Part shown: positions 17,337 to 26,501 of the stretch, piece after piece
Layout of the letters: each line of letters starts with the position of its first letter
Numbering within the stretch: the stretch's first letter is position 1
Origin: Bacteroidota bacterium
Lineage (GTDB): Bacteria > Bacteroidota > Bacteroidia > AKYH767-A > OLB10
Assembly: GCA_016709725.1 (NCBI GenBank)
Contig: JADJMG010000003.1
Location: 62,001 to 126,000 of the forward strand
Length of the DNA stretch: 64,000 nt
Reading direction: 5' to 3'
Translations under genes and position numbers: made by a program
The notes under the pieces: model-generated
Told to the model about the DNA's origin: nothing
What the model saw: the letters and a program-made list of their open reading frames with translations, nothing else
Database searches by the model: none

Positions 17337-17897
17337 TTATTTAAGTTTATCTAATGCGATATTTAGCTTCAATACATTTATTTTTTCTGTTCCGAAAAGA
17401 CCGAACAGTGGTTTCTCGGTATTTGCTAAAATTAGCTGAAAAATATTTCCTTCAGCTATTTCTCTGATTTTTGCAATTCGCTTTACTTGCACTCTTACAG
17501 CTTGCACAGATAGGTGGGGATCTAATCCACTTCCGCTTGCTGTAACCAAATCAGATGGAATTTCTGATCTATTAATTCCTGGATTATGAATTAAAAAGGT
17601 GTCTATCCTAGCTTGAACTTCGGCTAAATAGTCGGGATTGCTTGGACCTTTATTGCTACCACCAGAACCTGCGGCGTTGTACCCAACAGCAGATGGCCTA
17701 GTGTTGAAATATTTATCATCCGTAAACGATTGTCCAACATTACTATAATAGGTGTAGCTGTTGTAACTAATGATTTCGCCTTTGCCATTGTTGGGTGCAA
17801 ATTGAGCGATACCGTAAATTGCTAGTGTGTAAATGCCCATAAAGAAGACAAGACAAACTAGAGTCAGTTTAATGGCTTGAAATATATTTGATTTCAT
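17337..17897 (-). CDS. kdpC: KdpC, potassium-transporting ATPase subunit C
   Basis: This is a 186-residue protein with one N-terminal membrane helix (about 10-30) and the periplasmic KdpC domain. Family motifs seen are FNTRPSAVGYNAAGSGGSNKG, DLVTASGSGLDPHLS and the C-terminal VLKLNIALD. KdpC stabilises the KdpFABC complex and assists potassium binding. It lies 13 bases from kdpB. Confidence 0.95.
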   Translation of the reverse strand: MKSNIFQAIKLTLVCLVFFMGIYTLAIYGIAQFAPNNGKGEIISYNSYTYYSNVGQSFTDDKYFNTRPSAVGYNAAGSGGSNKGPSNPDYLAEVQARIDTFLIHNPGINRSEIPSDLVTASGSGLDPHLSVQAVRVQVKRIAKIREIAEGNIFQLILANTEKPLFGLFGTEKINVLKLNIALDKLK

Positions 17898-17910
17898 AAT
17901 GTTTATTTTT

Positions 17911-19965
17911 TTAGATGAATACTGATACTAATAGATCAATTAATTTGATGCCGATGAAAGGAACTAATATACCACCGAGACCGTAGATAAATAAGTTTCT
18001 GCGAAGTAACGCACTTGCACCAATGGGTTTGTATGCAACGCCTTTTAATGCTAAAGGAATTAAAAATGGAATGATGAGAGCATTAAATATAATGGCAGAA
18101 AGTATAGCACTTTCTGGACTATGTAACTTCATAATGTTTAATCCTTGCAAAGTAGGAATAGCTACAATAAATAAAGCTGGAATAATAGCAAAGTACTTCG
18201 CTACATCATTAGCAATACTAAACGTCGTAAGTGTTCCGCGTGTCATGAGCAATTGTTTTCCAATTTCAACGATCTCAATTAATTTTGTTGGATCATTGTC
18301 CAAGTCAACCATATTCCCTGCTTCCTTTGCTGCTTGTGTTCCACTGTTCATCGCTACACCTACATCTGCCTGCGCCAATGCAGGAGCATCATTCGTTCCG
18401 TCACCCATCATCGCAACCAATCTACCTTCCGATTGTTCTTTCTTGATGTAGTTCATTTTATCTTCGGGTTTTGCTTCCGCAATGTAATCATCTACGCCTG
18501 CTTTTTCTGCGATGAATTTTGCCGTTAATGGGTTATCGCCTGTTACCATAACTGTTTTGATGCCCATCTTGCGAAGACGTTCAAACCGTTCCTGTATACC
18601 TGGTTTTATAATATCTTGTAATTCGATTACACCAATTACTCTTTCATTTTCAGAAACTACCAGCGGCGTTCCTCCATTTGAAGAGATTCCATTTACTATT
18701 TTATCAATGCCAGAGGAATAAACATATCCTGCCTTCTCCGTATTTTTACGAATGGAATCAGCAGCACCTTTTCTGATTTTAATACCATTTCTTAAATCAA
18801 TACCACTTGATCGTGTTTCCGCTGTGAATTTGATAAATTTCGCATCATTTAATAAATCATCATTAGTTGTTGTCGTCACTCCTTTTTCTTTTGCTAAATC
18901 AATAATTGATTTTCCTTCTGGTGTTTCATCCGCAAGTGAAGCCAATACACAACTCTCCATAAATGCTTTTTCGGTAACTCCATCCGCATGATAAAAATGT
19001 GTAGCTTTTCTATTTCCAATGGTTATGGTTCCTGTTTTATCAAGCAACAACACATCAATGTCTCCAGCGGTTTCTACAGCTTTGCCTGATTTGGTAATTA
19101 CATTCGCTCTTAATGCTCTGTCCATTCCTGCAATTCCAATAGCGGAAAGCAATCCGCCGATGGTTGTCGGAATTAAACAAACAAACAAGGAGATGAATGC
19201 GGCAATGGTAATGGGAGTGTTAGCATAATCAGCGAATGGTTTTAATGTTACCGTCACAATAATAAACACCAAGGTAAAACCTGCCAGTAATATCGTTAAT
19301 GCGATTTCATTCGGCGTTTTTTGTCGACTAGCACCTTCAACTAACGCAATCATTTTATCTAAGAAGCTCTCACCGGGTTCAGTAGTAACTTGTACTGTGA
19401 TGCGGTCACTCAACACTTTTGTCCCCCCAGTTACTGAACTTTTGTCGCCACCGGCTTCTCGAATCACAGGAGCGCTCTCCCCCGTGATAGCAGACTCATC
19501 GATAGTAGCAAGTCCTTCGATGATTTCTCCATCTGTTGGAATGATGTCACCTGCTTCGCAGTAAAACAAATCGCCTTTTATTAATTTTGAAGAGGGAATA
19601 ATTTCAACATTGTTTGTGGAACTGATACCGTTTTTTAACACTTTCTTTGCAGGGGTTTCCTCTCTCGTTTTGCGTAAACTATCGGCTTGTGCTTTTCCTC
19701 TTGCTTCGGCAATGGCTTCTGCAAAATTGGCAAAGAGAAGTGTCAGTAATAGAATAATGAAAACAGTAAGGTTATAGGCAAAGCTTCCTTGTGAAGTTTC
19801 GCCAGCTAACGTCCACATACAAACTGCAAACATAATTGCTGTTCCTATTTCTACCGTAAACATGACGGGATTACGAAACATTATTTTCGGATTTAGTTTC
19901 ACAAAAGACTGTTTAAATGCTTCTAGCAATAAATCTTTTTGAAATAAGGTTGTATTTTTAGTCAT
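17911..19965 (-). CDS. kdpB: KdpB, P-type ATPase subunit
   Basis: The 684-residue catalytic subunit is complete. It shows TGES (161-164) in the actuator domain, the phosphorylation motif DKTGT with Asp309, the nucleotide-binding domain and the hinge motif GDGTNDAPA. Membrane helices sit at about 35-85, 220-275 and in the last 100 residues. It hydrolyses ATP to drive potassium import through KdpA. It is intact, in contrast to kdpA upstream. Confidence 0.97.
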   Translation of the reverse strand: MTKNTTLFQKDLLLEAFKQSFVKLNPKIMFRNPVMFTVEIGTAIMFAVCMWTLAGETSQGSFAYNLTVFIILLLTLLFANFAEAIAEARGKAQADSLRKTREETPAKKVLKNGISSTNNVEIIPSSKLIKGDLFYCEAGDIIPTDGEIIEGLATIDESAITGESAPVIREAGGDKSSVTGGTKVLSDRITVQVTTEPGESFLDKMIALVEGASRQKTPNEIALTILLAGFTLVFIIVTVTLKPFADYANTPITIAAFISLFVCLIPTTIGGLLSAIGIAGMDRALRANVITKSGKAVETAGDIDVLLLDKTGTITIGNRKATHFYHADGVTEKAFMESCVLASLADETPEGKSIIDLAKEKGVTTTTNDDLLNDAKFIKFTAETRSSGIDLRNGIKIRKGAADSIRKNTEKAGYVYSSGIDKIVNGISSNGGTPLVVSENERVIGVIELQDIIKPGIQERFERLRKMGIKTVMVTGDNPLTAKFIAEKAGVDDYIAEAKPEDKMNYIKKEQSEGRLVAMMGDGTNDAPALAQADVGVAMNSGTQAAKEAGNMVDLDNDPTKLIEIVEIGKQLLMTRGTLTTFSIANDVAKYFAIIPALFIVAIPTLQGLNIMKLHSPESAILSAIIFNALIIPFLIPLALKGVAYKPIGASALLRRNLFIYGLGGILVPFIGIKLIDLLVSVFI

Positions 19966-19985
19966 TACATTTAATTTTTAATTCA

Positions 19986-21281
19986 TTAATACAATGAAAA
20001 GTATTCAGCAATGGGTCCAAGTGTTAGGGCTGGGAAGAAGGACAAGGCAGCTACAATAGCGATCACTGCGAACACCATCAAGCCAAATGTGCTGGTGTCT
20101 GTTTTTAATGTGCCGTTGCTTTCTGGAATGTACTTTTTACTTGCTAAAATTCCTGCAATGGCAACCGGCCCAATAATAGGTAAGTATCTTGCCAAAAGCA
20201 TCACTATTCCACAAGCTATATTCCAGAAAGGGGTGTTGTCGCCTAATCCTTCAAAACCACTTCCATTGTTTGCGCTCGATGAACTAAATTCATATAACAT
20301 TTCACTAAATCCGTGATGTCCAGGATTAGCTAGCCACCCTGCATATTCTGCTGGATTGCCGGCATACAAGAAACTTGAAATTGCGGTGCCAGCAAGAATT
20401 AGTAGGGGATGTAGTAAAGCAATTACCATAGCGATTTTCATTTCTTTAGCTTCAATTTTTTTCCCGAGAAACTCAGGAGTTCTTCCCACCATTAATCCGC
20501 TCACAAATACTGCGAGTATAATGAAGATGTAAAAGTTTAGAAAGCCTACACCTACACCACCATAAAAGGAGTTTACCATCATTCCAAGCATGGTAAACAT
20601 GCCTGTGAGCGGTGTCATACTATCGTGCATTGCATTTACCGAACCATTACTTGTTACGGTTGTATTAATTGCCCAATATGCAGAAGCAGCAGAACCAAAG
20701 CGAATTTCTTTGCCTTCCATGCTTCCATAAGATTGTGCAATTCCCATTTTTTCGATGGCTGGATTTCCACTCATTTCATTCATGATGGATGGAATTACTA
20801 AAAGCAGAAAACCAAAGGTCATTACACCATATATAGTCCAGGCTAATTTTCTTCTTCGCAACACATGACCCATCGCAAAAACCATAGCAATAGGAATAAG
20901 TGAGATGGATATTGTTTCAATGATATTCGTTAAATAATTGGGGTTCTCAAATGGATGTGCGGAGTTAGGACCATAAAAGCCACCACCATTGGTTCCAATT
21001 TGTTTTGGAGCAACAAAGGCAGCAACGGGTCCACGACTAACCTGAACTGTATCACCTTGAAGTGTTACCATGGTGTCTTTTCCTTCGAAAGTCATGGGTG
21101 TTCCGTTGAAAACTAAGATAACAGCAACAACAAATGCGATGGGTAATAATATTCGAGTGCAACTACGAACAAACAAACTGTAAAAATTACCAAATGTAGT
21201 TGCCGTTCTTTCCTTCATGGCAATAAACACCACTGCGCAAATCGCAATCCCCGTTCCTGCACTAATAAATTGCCAGAGCAT
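19986..21281 (-). CDS. kdpA: KdpA, C-terminal four fifths (after frameshift)
   Basis: This piece carries the later selectivity-filter motifs of the potassium channel-like subunit, including GTNGGGFYGPNSAHPFENP, and about eight membrane helices. Its frame is open upstream of the first ATG and reads QHYSGESGLSYLGQ, the KdpA filter sequence of the first repeat. That sequence belongs directly after TNTTY in the upstream frame. One base (a C in ACTTAC-CAACAT) appears to be missing near 21330. The full gene is 19986-21685. Confidence 0.9.
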   Translation of the reverse strand: MLWQFISAGTGIAICAVVFIAMKERTATTFGNFYSLFVRSCTRILLPIAFVVAVILVFNGTPMTFEGKDTMVTLQGDTVQVSRGPVAAFVAPKQIGTNGGGFYGPNSAHPFENPNYLTNIIETISISLIPIAMVFAMGHVLRRRKLAWTIYGVMTFGFLLLVIPSIMNEMSGNPAIEKMGIAQSYGSMEGKEIRFGSAASAYWAINTTVTSNGSVNAMHDSMTPLTGMFTMLGMMVNSFYGGVGVGFLNFYIFIILAVFVSGLMVGRTPEFLGKKIEAKEMKIAMVIALLHPLLILAGTAISSFLYAGNPAEYAGWLANPGHHGFSEMLYEFSSSSANNGSGFEGLGDNTPFWNIACGIVMLLARYLPIIGPVAIAGILASKKYIPESNGTLKTDTSTFGLMVFAVIAIVAALSFFPALTLGPIAEYFSLY

Positions 21282-21295
21282 TAAAATAAGTTGAC

Positions 21296-21685
21296 CTAAG
21301 TAGGAAAGACCACTTTCACCCGAGTAATGTTGTAAGTTGTATTGGTAACAAAACTTACGGAAGTGTTAAATGCCAAATCACCACTCATTGATGGATTGGC
21401 ATCGGGATTTAAAGGCAACCAACTCATATTGGTAAGCACAAACATGGAAATAATAAACCACACGATATTGATGGTTAGCAATGCAACTAAATGCTGTTTC
21501 CAATTCATTTCTATTGTTGGATCAATACCACTGAGTTTAAGAAACAACTTATCCAATGGATTGAAAATTTTATCGAGCCAAGTATTTTCGTAATTGAAAA
21601 TTTTACCGATGTATCGACCAAGTGGAATAGCCAATGCAATTACCATTACGTACATTAGGATTACTCCAAGTATTTCTGTGTTCAT
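21296..21685 (-). CDS. kdpA: KdpA, N-terminal part (before frameshift)
   Basis: The start MNTEILGVILMYVMVIALAI at 21685 is chosen because it lies 4 bases after the kdpF stop. A longer frame from 21742 would overlap kdpF. Two membrane helices and the cytoplasmic loop FNPLDKLFLKLSGIDP are typical KdpA. After TNTTY the frame leaves the family sequence because of the one-base loss near 21330 and stops at 21296. As written the potassium transporter would be non-functional, yet every other kdp gene except the kinase is intact. Confidence 0.88.
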   Translation of the reverse strand: MNTEILGVILMYVMVIALAIPLGRYIGKIFNYENTWLDKIFNPLDKLFLKLSGIDPTIEMNWKQHLVALLTINIVWFIISMFVLTNMSWLPLNPDANPSMSGDLAFNTSVSFVTNTTYNITRVKVVFPT

Positions 21686-21689
21686 AGAT

Positions 21690-21767
21690 TTAGAATTTTT
21701 CAGGGTGAAGCAATACGTAACAGATATAGCCGAATACTGCAATTGCGATAATGAATAATGGGATCAT
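21690..21767 (-). CDS. kdpF: KdpF, small stabilising subunit
   Basis: This is a 25-residue peptide starting MIPLFIIAIAVFGYICYVLL and ending HPEKF, a single membrane helix with the family's terminal Pro-Glu-Lys-Phe. It lies 4 bases upstream of kdpA. KdpF stabilises the KdpABC complex. Confidence 0.88.
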   Translation of the reverse strand: MIPLFIIAIAVFGYICYVLLHPEKF

Positions 21768-21793
21768 GATTTTTAATTATAGTCTAATTTATT

Positions 21794-21895
21794 TAGAGCG
21801 TCATCGAAAGATTATATTTTTTCAAAAAAGTTAATAGTTTTATAGAACAGTGCGAAGAATATAATTCCAATGGCAGTGAGAATTGAGATGAGCAT
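21794..21895 (-). CDS. Small hydrophobic protein at the head of the kdp operon, probable frameshift
   Basis: It starts MLISILTAIGIIFFALFYK, one membrane helix. As written the frame then reads LLTFLKKYN and stops at 21794. One base away the sequence reads INFFEKI followed by a stop at 21813. I recall small proteins ending in similar FFEKI sequences at this place in Bacteroidota kdp operons, so a missing A in the TATAAACT run near 21840 is likely. Function unknown; possibly a regulatory or stabilising peptide of the Kdp complex. Confidence 0.5.
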
Positions 21896-22003
21896 GGTTT
21901 AGTTGTTTTAGGATAGATTTATTGACTTATCAGAATGTTGATTTATTCCCTTTAATAATTAATATGATTCTTATCGTATAAATGACGAGACTTCCATTAA
22001 TTA

Positions 22004-22288
22004 TTATTTACTCGAATTATTTATTTGCTTCAGATATTCTGTTCGCAAAGAATCAGGAAATAAATTCTTAATGTTACAATGATGTAATTCCATGAAAGTT
22101 GAAACAGAAAACACATAAACATTAGTAATTGCATTTTTAACTTCAGCGGTTCCATGATTGAAAATAAGTTCCGCTTTTTGCAAGCATCGTTTTGCTCGTT
22201 GAATATTACCTGACATGATGAGTGTTTTGGTAAGATCAGCAAAACGTTGAGCTTGTTTGTAAATGTTGGGTATGCATTGAGTTTTCAT
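22004..22288 (-). CDS. Small conserved protein of the kdp locus (DUF7674-like)
   Basis: From the ATG at 22288 the protein is 94 residues, mostly helical: a Cys-containing N-terminus (MKTQCIPNIYKQAQRFADL), then AKRCLQKAELIF and VFSVSTFMELHHCNIKNLFP. A start nine codons earlier is possible but adds only polar residues. Proteins of this pattern occur between the kdp structural genes and the sigma-54 regulator in Bacteroidota. No function is known to me. Confidence 0.6.
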   Translation of the reverse strand: MKTQCIPNIYKQAQRFADLTKTLIMSGNIQRAKRCLQKAELIFNHGTAEVKNAITNVYVFSVSTFMELHHCNIKNLFPDSLRTEYLKQINNSSK

Positions 22289-22457
22289 TTTGAAATTTTT
22301 TGATTGTTTGAGCAATCTTAATTCAAAAGGAATTCCATGTGTGGGATGAACATTATAAATTACTCATAATGTGCTGTTTGAAACAAAAAAATAGCGATAT
22401 AAATACAGTGCTACCCTATCGATTTGAAAGGGTTGCCACTATCGTTTCGCTAGGATT

Positions 22458-23816
22458 TTAGCCGATTTTGTAATCGTCTAATTTTCGATAAAGTGTGGTT
22501 AAAGCAATATTCAAAAGTTTGGCAGTTTCAGTTTTATTGCCATTCGTATAATTCAAAACTTTTTGAATATGTATTTTTTCGGCACTTGCTAAGTCAAATG
22601 CGGAAAGTTGTTTGCCATTTTTATTGGAAAGTGGTTTATGAAATTCAAGTGGTAAAGAATCTAAATCAAGTTCTTCGGCATTCGATAAGATCACACTTCG
22701 CTCAATTACATTTTTTAGTTCACGAATATTACCGTTCCACTGATGTTGTTTCAATGCATCTAAAAAATCTTCAGAAATATTTTTTATTCTTTTATTCGTT
22801 TTTGCTGCAAACAATTGTAGAAAGTGATTTGCTAAAATCTCAATGTCCACAATTCGTTCCCGAAGTGATGGTAGTGGAATTTGAAAAACAGAAATTCTGT
22901 AAAACAAATCTTGCCTGAAATGTCCGTTTTCAATTTCATGTTGTAGATTTCTATTCGTTGCAGCAATGATGCGAACATTTACTTTGGTAGGTTTATTATC
23001 ACCCACTTTTAAAAAATCGCCAGTTTCAAGAACTCTAAGTAATTTGGCTTGCAAACTTAAATCCATTTCACCAATTTCATCGAGGAAAATAGTACCATTA
23101 TGGGCTTCTTCAAAAAGTCCTTTTTGATCCTTGATTGCCCCTGTAAACGCCCCAGCTTTATGCCCAAACATTTCATTTTCCAAAAGATCCTTACTAAAGG
23201 CAGAACAGTTGATGGCTACAAAATTTTGTTTGCAGCGGTTGCTTTCCTGATGGATCGCTTGTGCAAATACTTCTTTCCCAGTTCCCGTTTCGCCAGTCAA
23301 TAAAACAGTGGTATCTGTTTGCGCAACTTTTTTGGCTAATTCAATGGCTTGATGAATTACTTTAGACTTTCCTAAAATGGAATCAATGGAAAATTTCTGT
23401 CCAACTTGTTTTTCAAGATCTTTAACACGCTTTTGTAATTGTACTTTTTCAAAAGCTCGATAGAGTAAGGGAATTATTTTTTCATTGTCATCTCCCTTAG
23501 TAATATAATCAAATGCTCCTTGCTTTATCGCGTTAACTCCATCTGGAATATTGCCATAGGCAGTAAGCAAAATGATTTCAGTCAAAGGTTGGATGGTTTT
23601 AATTTTGGAAATCAAGTCTAAACCATTTCCATCGGGTAATTTTACATCGCAAAGAACAACATCAATAGTAGTTTGCTCTAATTTTTTTAATGCCGTTTTA
23701 CAATCTCCAGCCTCATGCACCTCAAATCCTTCGGATGCAATAATCCGAGCAAAGAGCTTTCGGAGCTTCTCTTCATCGTCGATGATTAAAATATTTCTCA
23801 AATGGGAGGCGGACAT
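22458..23816 (-). CDS. Sigma-54-dependent response regulator (NtrC family), likely Kdp regulator
   Basis: The 452-residue protein has a receiver domain (Asp13, Asp14, phosphoacceptor Asp57, Thr85, Lys107), an AAA+ domain (Walker A GETGTGKE at 175-182, the sigma-54 contact loop GAFTGA at 222-227, Walker B FLDEIGE near 244-250, arginine-finger region) and a Fis-type helix-turn-helix (NKTETAKLLNIALTTLYRKL). It replaces KdpE, which is an OmpR-type regulator in Escherichia coli. The kinase at 13687 and KdpD are its probable partners. No convincing -24/-12 element was found upstream of the kdp genes. Confidence 0.92.
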   Translation of the reverse strand: MSASHLRNILIIDDEEKLRKLFARIIASEGFEVHEAGDCKTALKKLEQTTIDVVLCDVKLPDGNGLDLISKIKTIQPLTEIILLTAYGNIPDGVNAIKQGAFDYITKGDDNEKIIPLLYRAFEKVQLQKRVKDLEKQVGQKFSIDSILGKSKVIHQAIELAKKVAQTDTTVLLTGETGTGKEVFAQAIHQESNRCKQNFVAINCSAFSKDLLENEMFGHKAGAFTGAIKDQKGLFEEAHNGTIFLDEIGEMDLSLQAKLLRVLETGDFLKVGDNKPTKVNVRIIAATNRNLQHEIENGHFRQDLFYRISVFQIPLPSLRERIVDIEILANHFLQLFAAKTNKRIKNISEDFLDALKQHQWNGNIRELKNVIERSVILSNAEELDLDSLPLEFHKPLSNKNGKQLSAFDLASAEKIHIQKVLNYTNGNKTETAKLLNIALTTLYRKLDDYKIG

Positions 23817-23999
23817 TTCACTGCAAATTTAACATATTTAATGTGTGCGTTGCCTAGAAATCGACTCTTTTGTATATTCTAAATTAGAGAGAGTTAATAC
23901 TTAATAGTTATCAGAAGGAGCCGACTATAGATCTGTAAAGGGTGCACTTACTGTGCGAAAGTTCGAAAATTTAGTCACTCAGTGTATAGAAAGGCAAAA

Positions 24000-24944
24000 T
24001 TAATCATCATCTTGTTCTTTTTGATGATCGCTTCCTTTATTATTGTTTTCCTTTGATTTAATATATTTTTTCATATTATTTAATTCACTTTCATTTAATT
24101 CCTTACTGGATTTTCCATTCATTCTGATGTCGTGTTCGTTTCCGCTTTTGTGACAGGTAGCGCAGTTGTTATAGTTGTAAATTCCATTTTCATGATGTTC
24201 CTCTCTAATATTACTTTCTGTATGTTCATGACATCCGTAACAAGTAAATGCGCTGAAGTTATTGTTGATATGGCAAGTATTGCATTTTGCATTGTGGTTT
24301 TCATCAAGCTGAAAATAGTTGGAATGATCAAAGGTGGATGGCTTCCATTGATCCGTGCTATGGCATTTATCGCAACTTTCTATTACTTGTTGATGAAAAG
24401 GGTCATTGGGTTTGAGATGACAAGACGCGCAATTGTTTTTGTTAACACCAATTATCATGTCGTGATTAAAAGTTACTGATGATTTCCACCCTTCGGTAGA
24501 ATGACAATTCTTACAATTTGTGGTTACTTGCTTATGAAGTTGATTGGTTGGTTGGCTATGACAATTATTGCATTTGGTAATCACGGTAGATGGTAACATT
24601 TCATGATTAAAACTACTCAATGATATTTCAGGTTTTTCACCTTTATGATCCGTGTGGCATGCTGTGCATTTTTGATTGGATAAATACTGATGAAATAAAA
24701 CTTTCTCGACAGGGGCGTTGGATTCCTTCACGTAAATCGTATCCATTCCAATGGTAGATAGCTTATGACAAGAAATGCATTTATCGTTGGAGATACCCGA
24801 AAATGGTACGTGACAGGCTAGACATTTATTATTTATATTTTGATGTGCTTCAACCAAATCTCCTGGATTGAGCATGGCATGAGGAAACTGATTCATCAAT
24901 ACAATACACGCCATGACGATTCCTAACACAATTAGCTTTTTCAT
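24000..24944 (-). CDS. Decaheme c-type cytochrome
   Basis: From the start at 24944 the protein is 314 residues with an N-terminal hydrophobic export or anchor helix. Ten CxxCH heme-binding motifs follow: CLACH, CISCH, CTACH, CNNCH, CKNCH, CASCH, CDKCH, CNTCH, CYGCH and CATCH. They are spaced by 20-40 residues and accompanied by extra His residues that can serve as distal ligands. The last 50 residues are polar and Lys/Asp/Glu-rich. It resembles multiheme periplasmic electron carriers of the cytochrome c3/NrfB type. Its start overlaps the end of a membrane protein gene (ATGA at 24941-24944), so the two were made together. Electron donor and acceptor cannot be told. Confidence 0.88.
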   Translation of the reverse strand: MKKLIVLGIVMACIVLMNQFPHAMLNPGDLVEAHQNINNKCLACHVPFSGISNDKCISCHKLSTIGMDTIYVKESNAPVEKVLFHQYLSNQKCTACHTDHKGEKPEISLSSFNHEMLPSTVITKCNNCHSQPTNQLHKQVTTNCKNCHSTEGWKSSVTFNHDMIIGVNKNNCASCHLKPNDPFHQQVIESCDKCHSTDQWKPSTFDHSNYFQLDENHNAKCNTCHINNNFSAFTCYGCHEHTESNIREEHHENGIYNYNNCATCHKSGNEHDIRMNGKSSKELNESELNNMKKYIKSKENNNKGSDHQKEQDDD

Positions 24945-25391
24945 TTGCTGAACATGAGGATGGTGATTATATGCATGATAGTAAGAAGTCCTAAGAGTAA
25001 AGTAATGGGTAGATGAACCACCCTCCATTTTTTCATTAGATCCACTGTTATGGAGTCAAATAATAATTTTTTGTCGACTTCTTCTGTACTGATTCCCGAA
25101 TTAATGAATGATAGCCTTCTTTCTTTCAAGGATGATGGAACCGATCCAAGCAAGATATTCATGCATAGCCAACAGTTTTTTTGGAGAGCCTGATTCTATT
25201 ATTTTCCTTTTGCGCAATGAATATGCAAAAGATGCACATATTGTAAGGGTTCCAATTAATCCGAGGTAGCGTCCAACGAACACAAGTTGAAAGTGATGAA
25301 GGACATAATCAATTGCAATAGCCAGTAAAATCATCAATGCATACCACTGAAAAAAGGGGAGTACATATTTTACAAAAAGGGGCTGTTTCAT
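24941..25391 (-). pseudogene. Broken cytochrome-b-like membrane partner of the decaheme cytochrome
   Basis: Two frames cover one gene. The N-terminal frame (25101-25391) has three hydrophobic segments and the helix start MHEYLAWIGS. The other frame (24941-25162) contains ISTEEVDKKLLFDSITVDLM, then KKWRVVHLPITLLLGLL and a last helix. The second part matches the C-terminus of four-helix membrane cytochromes. The expected His-containing helices after HEYLAWIGS appear to be missing, so there is an internal deletion of roughly 40-50 codons plus a frame change near 25110-25150. It is unlikely to bind the usual pair of hemes. Confidence 0.6.
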
Positions 25392-25609
25392 TCAATCAAA
25401 AGTGATAAGTAATATCCAATATTAATATGATGAATATCAGAAGTATGATTGACACAAAATTGATGGGATTAAGGTTTTTGGCATCAATTCGAATAGAAGA
25501 GTACTTTAACCTGAAATTACAGTTCAATGATCTCAATAAGGATATGATGGTGTTGGATTAACTGTTGATCGATTTCGGTAATTACTTATTAGTTCGCTTT
25601 TTCAACCGA

Positions 25610-25981
25610 TTATTTGCTGAGTTTTATTTTGCCAGACCGGTATAAGTCTAACGCTTTTTGTAAAATGGATTCTATTGTCTTAATGGGTATATCTTTGTTC
25701 GGATTCACTCTAAAAATCTTCATTCTTGATCGGTCTCCTTGTTCCAATTTGGGGTGGTCAAGAAGTTTTCCTTCTACCAAAAGTAGATAAGGCTCATCTG
25801 TTTTTTTATCTGTCCACAAGTAACAAAACATCTTTTTTTTGTAGCAGAAGCAAGGCATTCCGTACTTCTGTGTTTCAGAAATATTTATGTCTTGATCAAG
25901 AATAATGCTGCGTAATGCCAGTAAACAACTTTTGTTGGGCTCCTCTTTATTTAAGTAGAAATTATGAAGGTCATCAGGCAT
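25610..25981 (-). CDS. DUF1801 / YdhG-like small protein
   Basis: The 123-residue cytoplasmic protein has the fold signature of DUF1801: an initial helix, ETQKYGMPCFCYKKKMFCYLW as the central strand pair, and a C-terminal helix with KALDLYRSGKIK. Such proteins are widespread in Bacteroidota and of unknown function. Two relatives are close by (26056 and 31575), which suggests repeated gain or duplication. Confidence 0.75.
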   Translation of the reverse strand: MPDDLHNFYLNKEEPNKSCLLALRSIILDQDINISETQKYGMPCFCYKKKMFCYLWTDKKTDEPYLLLVEGKLLDHPKLEQGDRSRMKIFRVNPNKDIPIKTIESILQKALDLYRSGKIKLSK

Positions 25982-26055
25982 TTATTCTATTTTACATCAA
26001 GATTTAGATCCATCCTTACAAACTCTAATCGTTTTTTATTCATTGCATTTAATTA

Positions 26056-26457
26056 TCATGCTTCATGGATCCAATCTTGCACGATCTTACTTAAACCATT
26101 TGCGTTTTTTTCAATATCAGCCATGCTTGAAAACATCGCAACCGCTCTGTCGTTTTCTTTCCAGGTTAACATTCCTGATTCATCTGATATAAGTTTTTGT
26201 TTGGGTTGTACTTTTGCTTTCGCCCCTCGATGAAAAATGAGTTGAACTTGTTTTTTGAGAGGCTGAACTCTCATGGTAATGCGATCATCATTGTTAAAGC
26301 AATAATTGGGACCGTTCCATTTTATGTTTTCTGTCAAACCACTGTGTGCATTAAGAATAGTTAGACGAAGTAATTCTATCTCTTTTCTAAATGGATGATT
26401 TAGTTCATCAATGAAATTGGTCACTTCGAGATTTAGGTTGGTTTTTTGCTTTGCCAT
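26056..26457 (-). CDS. DUF1801 domain protein
   Basis: This 133-residue protein has the DUF1801 pattern: an N-terminal helix NFIDELNHPFRKEIELLR, GLTENIKWNGPNYCF, a strand region with VQLIFHRGAK, and MLTWKENDRAVAMF. It has no signal peptide or membrane helix. The family is structurally related to iron-sulfur-scaffold-like proteins but without known activity. It ends with tandem stops TGA TAA. Confidence 0.75.
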   Translation of the reverse strand: MAKQKTNLNLEVTNFIDELNHPFRKEIELLRLTILNAHSGLTENIKWNGPNYCFNNDDRITMRVQPLKKQVQLIFHRGAKAKVQPKQKLISDESGMLTWKENDRAVAMFSSMADIEKNANGLSKIVQDWIHEA

Positions 26458-26501
26458 TTAACTATTGTAACTTGTTCGTGGATCTTTCAATGATCAGGAA
26501 T

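Noticed and set aside
18023..19228. Several long plus-strand open frames inside kdpB
   Set aside because: They are antisense to a strongly conserved P-type ATPase gene and show no family signature.
22400..22457. Possible sigma-54 (-24/-12) promoter upstream of the small kdp-locus gene
   Set aside because: A TGGCA match is present on the minus strand but no GC at the required distance for the -12 element.
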